Source: Beijerinckia indica subsp. indica ATCC 9039
GTDB lineage: Bacteria > Pseudomonadota > Alphaproteobacteria > Rhizobiales > Beijerinckiaceae
Direction: 5' to 3'
Length of the DNA stretch: 64,000 nt
Assembly (NCBI RefSeq): GCF_000019845.1
Contig: NC_010581.1
Coordinates: forward strand, 3,863,501-3,927,500
A model generated the notes under the pieces. It saw nothing but the letters and a program-made list of their open reading frames with translations. It searched no databases and had not been told where the DNA came from. Below are positions 29,871-38,057 of the stretch, piece after piece. Both the position numbers and the translations under genes were made by a program. The first letter of the stretch is position 1; each line of letters begins with the position of its first letter.

Positions 29871-31256
29871 ATGCGGCGGATTAATCTCATCGTCATCATT
29901 TCGCTGGCCGTCTGTGCGGGCCTGATCGTGCTGGCCACCACGCTCTATTATACTCAGCCCACGGTCCTGCGTGTCGCCGTCGTTCGCGACAGCGAAGATC
30001 AAGCAATCATGAATAGCGCGGCCCATATTTTCACCAAGGATCATGAAGGGATCCATCTGAGAATCGTGCCGGCCGACGATCTCAAAGCCGCATCCACCTT
30101 GCTTGCCGAAGGCAAGGCCGATCTCGCCGTCCTGCGCAGCGATATTGCCATGCCCTCCTCCGGCCGCACGCTTCTGATCATGCGACGCAATGCCGTCCTG
30201 ATTTTTGCTCCCGATGGGAGCGGCGTGCATGAGATCGGCGATCTCGCGGGCAAGCGAATCGGCGTTTTGCGCACGGCTTCCCATGCCGGCGCGCGGCTCG
30301 ACAATGCCGGCACCGAGGCCTTGCTGGCTTTGGTCCTCACTCAATATGACGTGCCCGCCGCCGGGGTGACGAAACTGCGCCTGAGCCTCGCCGAAATTCC
30401 CGATGCCTTGCGCCGGCATCAGATCGATGCCGTTCTCGCGGTCGACGCGCAGGAAGCCCCGGACATGGCGGCCGCCATCAATGCGGTCGCGCTATCATCC
30501 GCGCAAAAGGTTGTGTTTCTCCCGATCAACGAAGCCGAGGCGATCGCCAAACGCCTGCCCAATCTCGATGTGATCGAAATCGTGCGCGGCGTGTTTGGCG
30601 GTGCCACACCGCCGCGTCCGGCCGAAAACTTCGACACGCTCGGCTCGACGACCCGGCTCGTCGCGACAACGCGGCTCAGTGACGGCACGGCCGCCGAAGT
30701 GACCCGCCTCTTGCTCGCCGCTCAACCGGAACTCGCCACCCATATCCCCATCGCCAACCAGATCAAGGCGCCCGATCCCCGCAAGGATGCCGTCCTGCCC
30801 GTCCATACGGGAACGCTCGCCTATCTCGAGGATGAAGAGGAAACCTTTTTCCAGCGTTACAGCGATCTCTTCTATATCGGTGTCATGATGCTGAGCCTGT
30901 TCGGCACTGGCATGGCCACGATGATCGGCCGCTTGCGCCAGCACAAGATCGATGCCATCGACGACGACCTGCAAAAATTGCTCGATCTCATCATGCAGGC
31001 GCGCCTGGCGCATGACGATGGCGTCCTCGATAGTTGCGAGGCCGAGACCGAGGTCTTGTTCGCCCGGCTGCTGACGCCTGCCAATGTGCAGTTGATGGGA
31101 CCGGCCAGAATCAGCGCGCTGGGGATTACGCTCGAGGAAATGCGCTTCATTTTGCGGGAGAAGCGCGCCGAACCGGCATTGCGGGAACCGCCGCCGCATG
31201 CCCTGAACCGGGCTCTGGTGGAGGCGCTTTCGCCCCGCCGTCAAGCCGGTGAATAG
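29871..31256 (+). CDS. Membrane-anchored TAXI-type solute-binding protein
   Basis: 461 aa. An N-terminal signal anchor (about 5-27) is followed by a TAXI/TRAP-like periplasmic binding domain (about 32-310) with the segment DGSGVHEIGDLAGKRIGV. A second hydrophobic helix near residue 330 (DLFYIGVMMLSLFGTGMAT) and an approximately 100-residue charged C-terminal part, probably cytoplasmic, follow. No TRAP permease gene is adjacent, so it may act as a sensor or scaffold and not a transporter component. Substrate unknown. GAGGAC lies upstream of the start. Confidence 0.75.
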   Translation: MRRINLIVIISLAVCAGLIVLATTLYYTQPTVLRVAVVRDSEDQAIMNSAAHIFTKDHEGIHLRIVPADDLKAASTLLAEGKADLAVLRSDIAMPSSGRTLLIMRRNAVLIFAPDGSGVHEIGDLAGKRIGVLRTASHAGARLDNAGTEALLALVLTQYDVPAAGVTKLRLSLAEIPDALRRHQIDAVLAVDAQEAPDMAAAINAVALSSAQKVVFLPINEAEAIAKRLPNLDVIEIVRGVFGGATPPRPAENFDTLGSTTRLVATTRLSDGTAAEVTRLLLAAQPELATHIPIANQIKAPDPRKDAVLPVHTGTLAYLEDEEETFFQRYSDLFYIGVMMLSLFGTGMATMIGRLRQHKIDAIDDDLQKLLDLIMQARLAHDDGVLDSCEAETEVLFARLLTPANVQLMGPARISALGITLEEMRFILREKRAEPALREPPPHALNRALVEALSPRRQAGE

Positions 31257-31339
31257 GATGATCAGACTCATCTGGCAGGTTTCAAGCGGGGTCGGTCGCA
31301 TTCCCGAATGTCTCCCATCCGGGGATGCTCACGCATGGG

Positions 31340-31377
31340 GGCCGCACTTCTTTCCGGATAAGGAAACACCTGCGGCC
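31340..31377. terminator. Compound hairpin between convergent genes
   Basis: Outer arms GGCCGCA (31340-31346) and TGCGGCC (31371-31377) enclose a TTTCC/GGAAA inner pair. It lies between the TAXI-type gene (+) and the glucoamylase (-), so it may terminate either transcript. Confidence 0.5.
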
Positions 31378-31386
31378 TCCTTTCAG

Positions 31387-33534
31387 CTATTTACATTGAT
31401 GCGCGTAGCGGCACGCCACGATCGCGGGCTGCTCCAGGGGATAGCCGTGGTCGATAGACCAGGCGAGCCTGACGAATTGGGCATGCGACCATGCTAATGG
31501 AGTGGCGGAAGTGGTGGGGTGACCGGGAAGGAAATCCGGTTGGCCGGACGGGGGATTGAGGTCCCAGACTTGTTCAGGAATGAGCAGCCCGTCATTCGCG
31601 GTCGCCGCCATCGCCTTCAGGCGCGCACGGGCTGAGTCGGGATTCTTGGCCAGCAAGTCGTATTCGCCGCGCTCACCCGCGAAAATAGGCCACAGCCTAC
31701 CGATCGTTGCTTGGCTGCCGGCGGGGAAACCGATGTTCCATTCGCTGCCATCGCGTTTTTCTCCATAACCGTCGAAATTATAGCGATGCCAGAATGTCCC
31801 CGTGGGTGTCGTGGTCCCGAGCTGTGTATCGACGACAGGCAGCGTATTCAAGATAATGGGGTCATCCGCGGCCTTGATGCCGAGCCGCACCAGTTCGAGA
31901 AAGCTTGGATCGACAACTGCGCGCTGATCGACACCATCTGGACCGCTGTCACCGATATTGTAGGTGGTCCCTGAGTTCCCTTGGCCATCCTTGGTCAGGC
32001 GCAGGTAATAAGGCGATTTGGAAAACGGACCTGTCTGCGTGGTTGTCCAAGTCTCGATTTTACCTTTCCATGTATCGGCGGTGGATTCATAAGTGCGAGC
32101 CGAGGCCTCATCGCCATTGCGGCGCGCGATATCGGCCGCGCAGATCAAACCGGCAATCTCGGCGGCAATTGTCGCGGGCGAATAACCGCCTTGGTTTTCC
32201 CAACGCTCTGCTTGACTGACAGGTCCATGCCCAATGATGAAGTCGGCGGCTTTCTTGACATGGCCTGTATAGGTCGCTCCGTCGAAGCGGCCCAATTGCC
32301 ATGCCAGCAGAATGGGAAATGCGACTTCGTCCATTTGCAGGCCACCCCAAATGGGGGTGCCGTCCACGAGCGAATTCTGCGGGAATGAACCATCGGGCTT
32401 TTGCTGGTGATCGAAGAGGTAGGCAAGCGCCCGCTCGGCCGCACCGCGGTCGCCCGCCGCGAGCAGCGCGGAAGCGATCTGATAGAGATCCCTGGACCAG
32501 ACGAGGTGGTAGGCATCCGATGGATTATCGAGCCCGTCGCCGAACGCCCATGGCATGGTGGGAGAGGCGACAAACGCTCCTTTGTAGGTCTTGTCCTCAA
32601 CGGCGGCCAAGACCATCAGTGACGTTTCATAAAGTTCTTTCTGGTCGTGGGCGCTTGCCGGTGTCGGTTTCAGCGAAGCAAGATAGCGGCGCCAGCCATA
32701 GGCATAAGCCTGGGCGATGCGGTCGAAGCCGGTGCGCAACGCATCTTGCGCCTGGCTTGCCGCTTGCGTCGTTGTGCTCCCAAAGCCAATGGCAATCGTC
32801 AAATGCTTGCGTGTCACACCGTCGAGCGTTGTCTGTCCGGTCTGCACGACATTGCCTTGATCGGCGACCACATAGGTCCACTCCATATGGTGATGGCTGC
32901 TCAGGTCCTGCCAGCCATCACTCACGCCAAGATAGCCGTTCGATGTACGGGTGAAGGGCGGATCGGCCGTGAAGGCACTGGCAACATTGCCATTGCTGGC
33001 CACGAGAGCATGATGGAATGTCTCGCCATGCGTGTGCATCTGGTCATTGCCGGGAGCTGGATTGAGCAGTGCATAGAGTTGATAAGGATGGCCATCCAGC
33101 GACTCGAAGGTTACATCAACGAGAAGGACGGCGCGCTCTGGATCCGTTGAATAAGTCTTGGTGAGCCGATAGCGTTTGTTATTGGCGGTATTGATCTGTC
33201 TATAGACAAGGCTGTGAGGAGCGGCCAATTCCACGTGGTACCGCGTGGCTTCGCTCTCGCGCTCGGCGAACGTCCGGCCGTCCGAGACGACGAACTGCAA
33301 ATCGCGGATGCTTGGCGTATCTATTCTCGGAAAATAAACATCCGTCAGCCCGCTGCCGCCGAGTGTGAACCAAACATTGCTCTCATGGGTAGTGGAGGTG
33401 CCGAAGCCCTGTTTGTTGGCGGGGCTCCAACCCTGCTTATAGCCCGGCGCGCCAGGCGCGATGCTTTGCGCATGAGCCGTGGAAAGGGTGGCCGAAGCTA
33501 CGGCAAGGGCCGCAGCAAAACATTTCAATTTCAC
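31387..33534 (-). CDS. Secreted glycoside hydrolase family 15 (glucoamylase/glucodextranase)
   Basis: 715 aa. Sec signal peptide (1-22, cut after AHA). Mature N-terminal beta-sandwich domain (about 25-290, SIAPGAPGYKQGWSPANKQG) then the (alpha/alpha)6 barrel with HLVWSRDLYQIASALLAAGD, KPDGSFPQNSLVDG and WGGLQMDEVAF; these are hallmarks of bacterial GH15 enzymes. It should release glucose from alpha-1,4 or alpha-1,6 glucans in the periplasm or outside. It stands alone, convergent with the TAXI-type gene; no transporter or regulator is adjacent. Confidence 0.9.
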   Translation of the reverse strand: MKLKCFAAALAVASATLSTAHAQSIAPGAPGYKQGWSPANKQGFGTSTTHESNVWFTLGGSGLTDVYFPRIDTPSIRDLQFVVSDGRTFAERESEATRYHVELAAPHSLVYRQINTANNKRYRLTKTYSTDPERAVLLVDVTFESLDGHPYQLYALLNPAPGNDQMHTHGETFHHALVASNGNVASAFTADPPFTRTSNGYLGVSDGWQDLSSHHHMEWTYVVADQGNVVQTGQTTLDGVTRKHLTIAIGFGSTTTQAASQAQDALRTGFDRIAQAYAYGWRRYLASLKPTPASAHDQKELYETSLMVLAAVEDKTYKGAFVASPTMPWAFGDGLDNPSDAYHLVWSRDLYQIASALLAAGDRGAAERALAYLFDHQQKPDGSFPQNSLVDGTPIWGGLQMDEVAFPILLAWQLGRFDGATYTGHVKKAADFIIGHGPVSQAERWENQGGYSPATIAAEIAGLICAADIARRNGDEASARTYESTADTWKGKIETWTTTQTGPFSKSPYYLRLTKDGQGNSGTTYNIGDSGPDGVDQRAVVDPSFLELVRLGIKAADDPIILNTLPVVDTQLGTTTPTGTFWHRYNFDGYGEKRDGSEWNIGFPAGSQATIGRLWPIFAGERGEYDLLAKNPDSARARLKAMAATANDGLLIPEQVWDLNPPSGQPDFLPGHPTTSATPLAWSHAQFVRLAWSIDHGYPLEQPAIVACRYAHQCK

Positions 33535-34863
33535 GGTATCGTCTCCCTCTATTTTTGAAATTTCCTTCGCACTCTCGATCGTGACGAAGGGAGATTGTCC
33601 TTGGCTGGATCGCGCAAGGAATTATTCGGCGCGCGGCTCTCTTCAAGCGCGCAGCCAATCTGTTTCAATCCGTACAAAAGCCGTGCGGACACTCCCGGCT
33701 ACCGGGTTGCCGGAGATTTGAATGATCGGATCCTATCGTTGTCAGTTGAACAGACTTATGCCGCCGTTCTCGATGGACGATTGGCGTTGCTCGCGGAAAC
33801 AGTATTTTTGAGGATGACAACGCCAAGCCCATCATTTTGGGCGACATTCATTGCTGTCGTACAAACCAGCGCGCTGGTTTGACGTCATCGGTCCGATCGG
33901 CCTTTACGGTGCTGATGAGGATGTTTGTCCGATGCCTTGGCAGGTTACATGTGTGCTGCCAAACCCATGCAAGGCAGAAGGCCTCTATTGACGAGGCTGG
34001 TGATGATCCTGCACGTCCCCCAATTTTTGACCTCCCTCTGTTATATTTATGTTTATATTATTGTATTTATTTTATTTTTCCTGCAGCAGACTCCGCCCCA
34101 AGAGGCTCGTGTGGCATGACGTTATCGTGGCGAGTCGGGCTCGTGCGATTTATGTCTAATACCTATTCATAATTGCCGCTCCAGAGAGCGGTGTCAATGC
34201 AATAATGTTCGGATGTATCGGAAATTTGGGTTCGTCGCTGGTGTGCTTCGAGTGCTCCAGGATCTGTCAGCGATCGATACTGTGCGGCGATGCGGAGCGT
34301 TTAGAGGAAGGATTGTGCGGCCGCAGAGGTGAAGGGCAGTCTTTGATGTCGAGACTGCGCAGACCTTGGCGCCGTAGCCACGGCAAAGCGGTAACCACTC
34401 CACGTGCATGGCGTCCCCTGCCACCGGGCTTTTTCGTTCCTGCCGCTATGACGGCTTCCTGCCTACCGGCGTGGCAACGAGCAGGTTCCCGGCGCGGAAT
34501 GCGCAGCCCTTATTAGAATTACTATAGTTAAAGAGTTTGATATACTTATTGACAAATTTTTGTGAACAGTATTTTTTCTAGCAAATAGCGACGACTGTCA
34601 TATTCTTGTGGCAGTACAGCGTATAAATAAAGAAAAATATGGAGAATCATATATATAAGCGCATGAAATGCGCCACGCTACAGCTTTGCCTGGAATGTTT
34701 GTAAACATAACTGAAAATATACTTGTGTTTTTATGGCGAGTATCAATTCAAGGTTTTGGAAAATGCCGTTCACATGCTCAAGACGATCAGAAAAGGCGTA
34801 TAGAACTAGTCTATCGCCCATGAATCTGTGCCAATTCTGCTTCTCTATTCTGAAGTTTAGGCG
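33535..34863. other. 1.3-kb non-coding, partly AT-rich region
   Basis: No coding frame here has the codon pattern of the neighbours or recognisable protein similarity. Two AT-rich blocks (about 34030-34080 and 34505-34660) contrast with GC-rich flanks. A short hairpin GCGCAT/ATGCGC lies at 34659-34673. The segment between the blocks (34200-34520) is of ordinary GC and could be decayed coding DNA. It reads as the left edge of an acquired segment. Confidence 0.5.
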
Positions 34864-35313
34864 ATGAGTGGACATCCCTATCAGTGGCTCCTGCTGCCGG
34901 TGGCGGCGATTTCGACCTCGGTCCATGCCACGACCTATCTCAGCGTCGAGCAGGCGCAAAAAGCGATCTTTCCTGGAGCAACCTTCACGAGCACAGGCAA
35001 GCCAAACGTCTGGCATACGTCGACGGGAGGCACGTTCATTGTCGAACAAGTCCTTGGCAAGCATGAGCAGATCAGTTTGGCTGTTGGCATCAATGCCAAT
35101 GGTACGGTCAAGCAGATCGAGATCATGCAATATAATGAGTCCTATGGCTATGAAGTGCGCGACCCTGCATGGCGAGCGCAATTCGTCGGCAAAAACGCGT
35201 CCTCACCGCTGCAGCTCAACACGGATATCAAAAATATTACCGGAGCGACTTTATCGGCCAAACATATTACCGATGCCGTCAGACGCCTGCTCGAGGCTTA
35301 CAGCAAGGGATGA
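34864..35313 (+). CDS. Periplasmic FMN-binding (flavinylated) domain protein
   Basis: 149 aa: signal peptide (1-22, MSGHPYQWLLL through VHA) and one FMN_bind domain. The ApbE target motif is present as TGATLS (T126-G-A-T129) after D121, so T129 is the expected covalent FMN site, as in NqrC/RnfG-type domains. It overlaps the apbE start in ATGA. As a stand-alone flavoprotein it is likely an electron carrier outside the cytoplasmic membrane. The ribosome-binding site is weak (AGG close to the ATG). Confidence 0.87.
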   Translation: MSGHPYQWLLLPVAAISTSVHATTYLSVEQAQKAIFPGATFTSTGKPNVWHTSTGGTFIVEQVLGKHEQISLAVGINANGTVKQIEIMQYNESYGYEVRDPAWRAQFVGKNASSPLQLNTDIKNITGATLSAKHITDAVRRLLEAYSKG

Positions 35314-36173
35314 GGCGGGCGCGACTCCAGCTCGGCACGATCGTCGAGATTACCGCCAACGACATCGAAGACATTGGGCCAATTGAAGCGGCGTTCGCGG
35401 CGATCGATCGCGTACAGCGATTGATGAGTTTTCATGATCATGAGAGCGATTTGTCACGCATCAATCGCGCCGGGGTGGATGAGGCAATCGCGATCGATCC
35501 AGAGACCTACGGCGTGCTTGCCTTTGCGAATACACTTTCCAAACGGTCCCTTGGCGCATTCGATATCACGATCGCGTCAATACTCATGGATCACGACTTT
35601 CTGCCTCGATCCAACGGCGCTGTCGAAACGGCTGTCACCTATCGTGATTTGCATCTCATGCCGGATCACCGGATTTGCTGGCAGCGAAAGGGACAGATCG
35701 ATCTCGGCGGCATAGCCAAAGGTTATGCTGTCGATCGCGCTATCGCAGCTCTCCAAATACACGGTGTCAAGAACGGTATGGTCAACGCCGGAGGCGACTT
35801 GCGTTGTTTCGGTGAGGCCTGGCCAATCACTCTTCGCCACCCTTATGAGCCGGGTGTCCTGATGAGCGTCGGATGGCTCTCCGATGGCGCTGTCGCAACG
35901 TCAGCCGGCTATTTTGCCGGCAAACAGGTAGGTGAAGGTAAGATTGATCCGCTTGTCGATCCCAAAACTGGCCTCTGCACGCGTTGGGACGGGAGTTTCA
36001 GTGTCGCGGCAAGCACATGCATGGCAGCGGATGCGTTGACGAAAATCATCCGTCTCAAGCCGGAGCGTGCGCAGTTCATACTGAAGCAGTTTGATGCTCA
36101 GGCGATCGTTTTCGACAAATTTGGACCGCACACATGCGGCCGCTCATGGTTCAGGGAGGACTATGTGGCATGA
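35310..36173 (+). CDS. apbE: FAD:protein FMN transferase ApbE
   Basis: 287 aa. Transfers FMN from FAD to a threonine of target proteins, here most likely the upstream FMN-binding protein. Family segments: FDITIASIL, QIDLGGIAKGYAVDRA (the core flavin-binding motif), GMVNAGGDLRCFG and SVAASTCMAADALTKI with the metal-binding residues. No obvious lipobox or signal peptide was seen with ATG 35310, which is unusual for periplasmic ApbE; a cytoplasmic or N-terminally different form is possible. Coupled to both neighbours by ATGA overlaps. Confidence 0.9.
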   Translation: MRRARLQLGTIVEITANDIEDIGPIEAAFAAIDRVQRLMSFHDHESDLSRINRAGVDEAIAIDPETYGVLAFANTLSKRSLGAFDITIASILMDHDFLPRSNGAVETAVTYRDLHLMPDHRICWQRKGQIDLGGIAKGYAVDRAIAALQIHGVKNGMVNAGGDLRCFGEAWPITLRHPYEPGVLMSVGWLSDGAVATSAGYFAGKQVGEGKIDPLVDPKTGLCTRWDGSFSVAASTCMAADALTKIIRLKPERAQFILKQFDAQAIVFDKFGPHTCGRSWFREDYVA

Positions 36174-36664
36174 CGACTTTACAGCGGCCTCCATTGCGTC
36201 TTGGGAGCAAACACCAATTCTGTATCTATGCGGTCAGCATTTTATTGCTTCTGTCTGGATTTGGCTGGTTGATTGCCCATTATTTCTTTGCGCCATTCAG
36301 CGAATTCGGCACGCCCGCAGCGCCATCCGAGCCCTTGTGGCTGCGTATCCATGGCGCGGCGGCCATGGGAGCCTTGATCATCCTCGGTTCGGTTTTTCCG
36401 GGCCATATAGGACGAGCCTTTACGATGCGTCGAAACCTTTTCAGCGGCTTCCTCATGCTGAGCATTGCGGCGCTTCTGATTCTCACGGGCTATGGACTCT
36501 ATTATTTTGGCGATGAAGAAACGCGGCCTTGGATCAGCCTCCTTCATTGGACTTTGGGTCTAGCTTCGATCGCCATCCTGATTTTGCACGTGAAACTCGG
36601 CAAACGCCGCCCATCCTCTGCGCGCGCGTTTACACAAACGCGCGTATCTGCTCACTTCCATTAG
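36170..36664 (+). CDS. Four-helix membrane protein of the flavin operon
   Basis: 164 aa, overlapping apbE in ATGA. Four predicted membrane helices (about 17-39, 60-80, 90-113, 121-142). Histidines at 37, 61, 79, 126 and 140 lie in or at the ends of helices, compatible with haem b binding as in cytochrome b561 or DUF4405-like proteins, though no family was firmly recognised. In context it may pass electrons between the quinone pool and the flavinylated periplasmic protein; this is inference. Confidence 0.75.
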   Translation: MTTLQRPPLRLGSKHQFCIYAVSILLLLSGFGWLIAHYFFAPFSEFGTPAAPSEPLWLRIHGAAAMGALIILGSVFPGHIGRAFTMRRNLFSGFLMLSIAALLILTGYGLYYFGDEETRPWISLLHWTLGLASIAILILHVKLGKRRPSSARAFTQTRVSAHFH

Positions 36665-36920
36665 TGTATCGCCACAACAACCGTGCAATAAAAATATTTA
36701 TACTGTATAATATCAAGTTTTAATTAAAGTAATTATAATATAGTTATCGTTTATTGACATTAATACTTAATAACATTAATGGTAAATCCGCTTCGATTTT
36801 AAACATCGCGGCGCACTTCTTTGCAAACATCTTTTGCGACGTCAGCCCACGCGGTCTGTTCTGCGTGCGGCCTCGCATATCTGCGTCCTGGGAAGACGCA
36901 GGAGGATCACGGGGAACAAT
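36665..36920 (+). promoter_or_regulatory. AT-rich promoter region of the outer-membrane protein gene
   Basis: Strongly AT-rich 256 bp. A consensus -35 TTGACA lies at 36754-36759, with AT-rich sequence near 36776-36781 at about 17 bp spacing as a possible -10. GGAGGA (36901-36906) and GGGGA (36911-36915) precede the downstream ATG. Confidence 0.5.
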
Positions 36921-37886
36921 ATGATTGGTCAATCAAATCTGCCGCGGCGGAAACGCTCGACTTTGGCTCGCAACCAATGCATGTCGCGGAAAATGTCGCG
37001 CCTTCTCGTTTTCGTATTGGCATTAGTGGGACTGTGCAATGTAACGTGCGCCAGCGCTGGTGAATCGCTTTTCGGCTGGCTTTATATGGCCGAGATTCAT
37101 CCTCCGGGCACCGCTGAATACGAACACAAATCATTCCTGCAACAGAGCCAATCGCGCGGCCATTATTCATTCCTCAAAAATCAGGAAGAAATCGAATATG
37201 GAGTGACGGACAGGCTGCAACTCGCCGGCTATCTGAACTGGACTTACGCGAACGCAGCCCGTAACGGAATTGATGGCACGACAGGTGGCCCTGGGGTCAG
37301 CCAATTTCGAGATTCTTCTGCTGATCCATTCGGGCGCTATAGCAGGGCGAGGTTCGACACTGTCGCCGCAGAATTCATCTATCAGGTCCTCAATCCCATC
37401 ACCGATCCGATCGGCTTGGCGCTTTACGCCGAACCCGAAATTGGGCCAGCCGAATTTGACCTTGAGTGGAAGTTGATCCTCCAGAAGAATTTGTTCGATG
37501 ACCGCCTGATCCTTGCCGCGAATGTTTTTGGCACGATCGAGCGTGAGACCACCAAGGAGGGAGAGATCGAGAAAGCCTCGCCGCTCGATGTGAGTGTAGG
37601 CGCTTCCTATCACTTCGTGGATAATTGGTTTGCCGGCTTTGAAGCACGTATACACAACGAATTTAGCGGCTATGCTTTCAATTCTGCGGAACATTCGGCC
37701 TTTTTCGTCGGCCCGGTCCTGCATTACGCGACTAAGGATTTTTGGGTGACGGCGGCTTGGCGGCATCAATTGCCCATGGTCGCAACTTATAACGAAGACC
37801 AAAGAGCCGTGTCCGTTGGAGGACGAATTTACGGTGACGAACATGCGCGGGATGAAATCATGTTCAGGGTCGGGGTCCCTTTCTGA
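36921..37886 (+). CDS. Putative outer-membrane beta-barrel protein
   Basis: About 321 aa. ATG at 36921 has good ribosome-binding sequence but gives a long basic leader before the hydrophobic core; ATG at 36978 or 36990 would give a standard signal peptide cut after CASAG. The mature part has many alternating strands (e.g. GVTDRLQLAGYLNWTY, VSVGASYHFVDNWFAGFE) and ends with MFRVGVPF, a terminal aromatic as expected of outer-membrane barrels. No family firmly recognised. It follows the FMN/ApbE operon and shares its lower-GC setting. Confidence 0.75.
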   Translation: MIGQSNLPRRKRSTLARNQCMSRKMSRLLVFVLALVGLCNVTCASAGESLFGWLYMAEIHPPGTAEYEHKSFLQQSQSRGHYSFLKNQEEIEYGVTDRLQLAGYLNWTYANAARNGIDGTTGGPGVSQFRDSSADPFGRYSRARFDTVAAEFIYQVLNPITDPIGLALYAEPEIGPAEFDLEWKLILQKNLFDDRLILAANVFGTIERETTKEGEIEKASPLDVSVGASYHFVDNWFAGFEARIHNEFSGYAFNSAEHSAFFVGPVLHYATKDFWVTAAWRHQLPMVATYNEDQRAVSVGGRIYGDEHARDEIMFRVGVPF

Positions 37887-37913
37887 AGCCTCACTCCGTT
37901 GAAAAGTTAAAGC

Positions 37914-37951
37914 ACCCATCCCAGAAGTGGACACCACTTATGGGGTGGGAT
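37914..37951. terminator. Hairpin between convergent outer-membrane gene and fadD
   Basis: Inner arms AAGTGG (37925-37930) and CCACTT (37934-37939) are flanked by roughly complementary CACCCATCCC and GGGGTGGGA, followed by GTTTTTAAAT on the plus strand. It is probably the terminator of the plus-strand gene. The sequence GAAGTGGACACCACTT also looks like an insertion-sequence end, but no transposase is nearby. Confidence 0.5.
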
Positions 37952-38057
37952 CTGAAGCGTTTTTAAATATTTATGGAATTGAATAGGGTTCGGCTCGTAT
38001 GTCCGATGCTCCAAAGCGGCAAACACCTTCACTCTGTCCGCCTGGTCTGTTCACGTT

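Noticed and set aside
34678..35181. Minus-strand frame opposite the FMN-binding gene
   Set aside because: The plus-strand frame has a signal peptide, the flavinylation motif and an ATGA junction to apbE; the antisense frame has none.
36700..36790. AT-rich block considered as a replication origin or attachment site
   Set aside because: No DnaA-box cluster, iterons, integrase or tRNA end is present; a promoter with TTGACA is the simpler reading.
37914..37951. Hairpin considered as an insertion-sequence terminal repeat
   Set aside because: No second end or transposase frame nearby; a terminator between convergent genes explains it.
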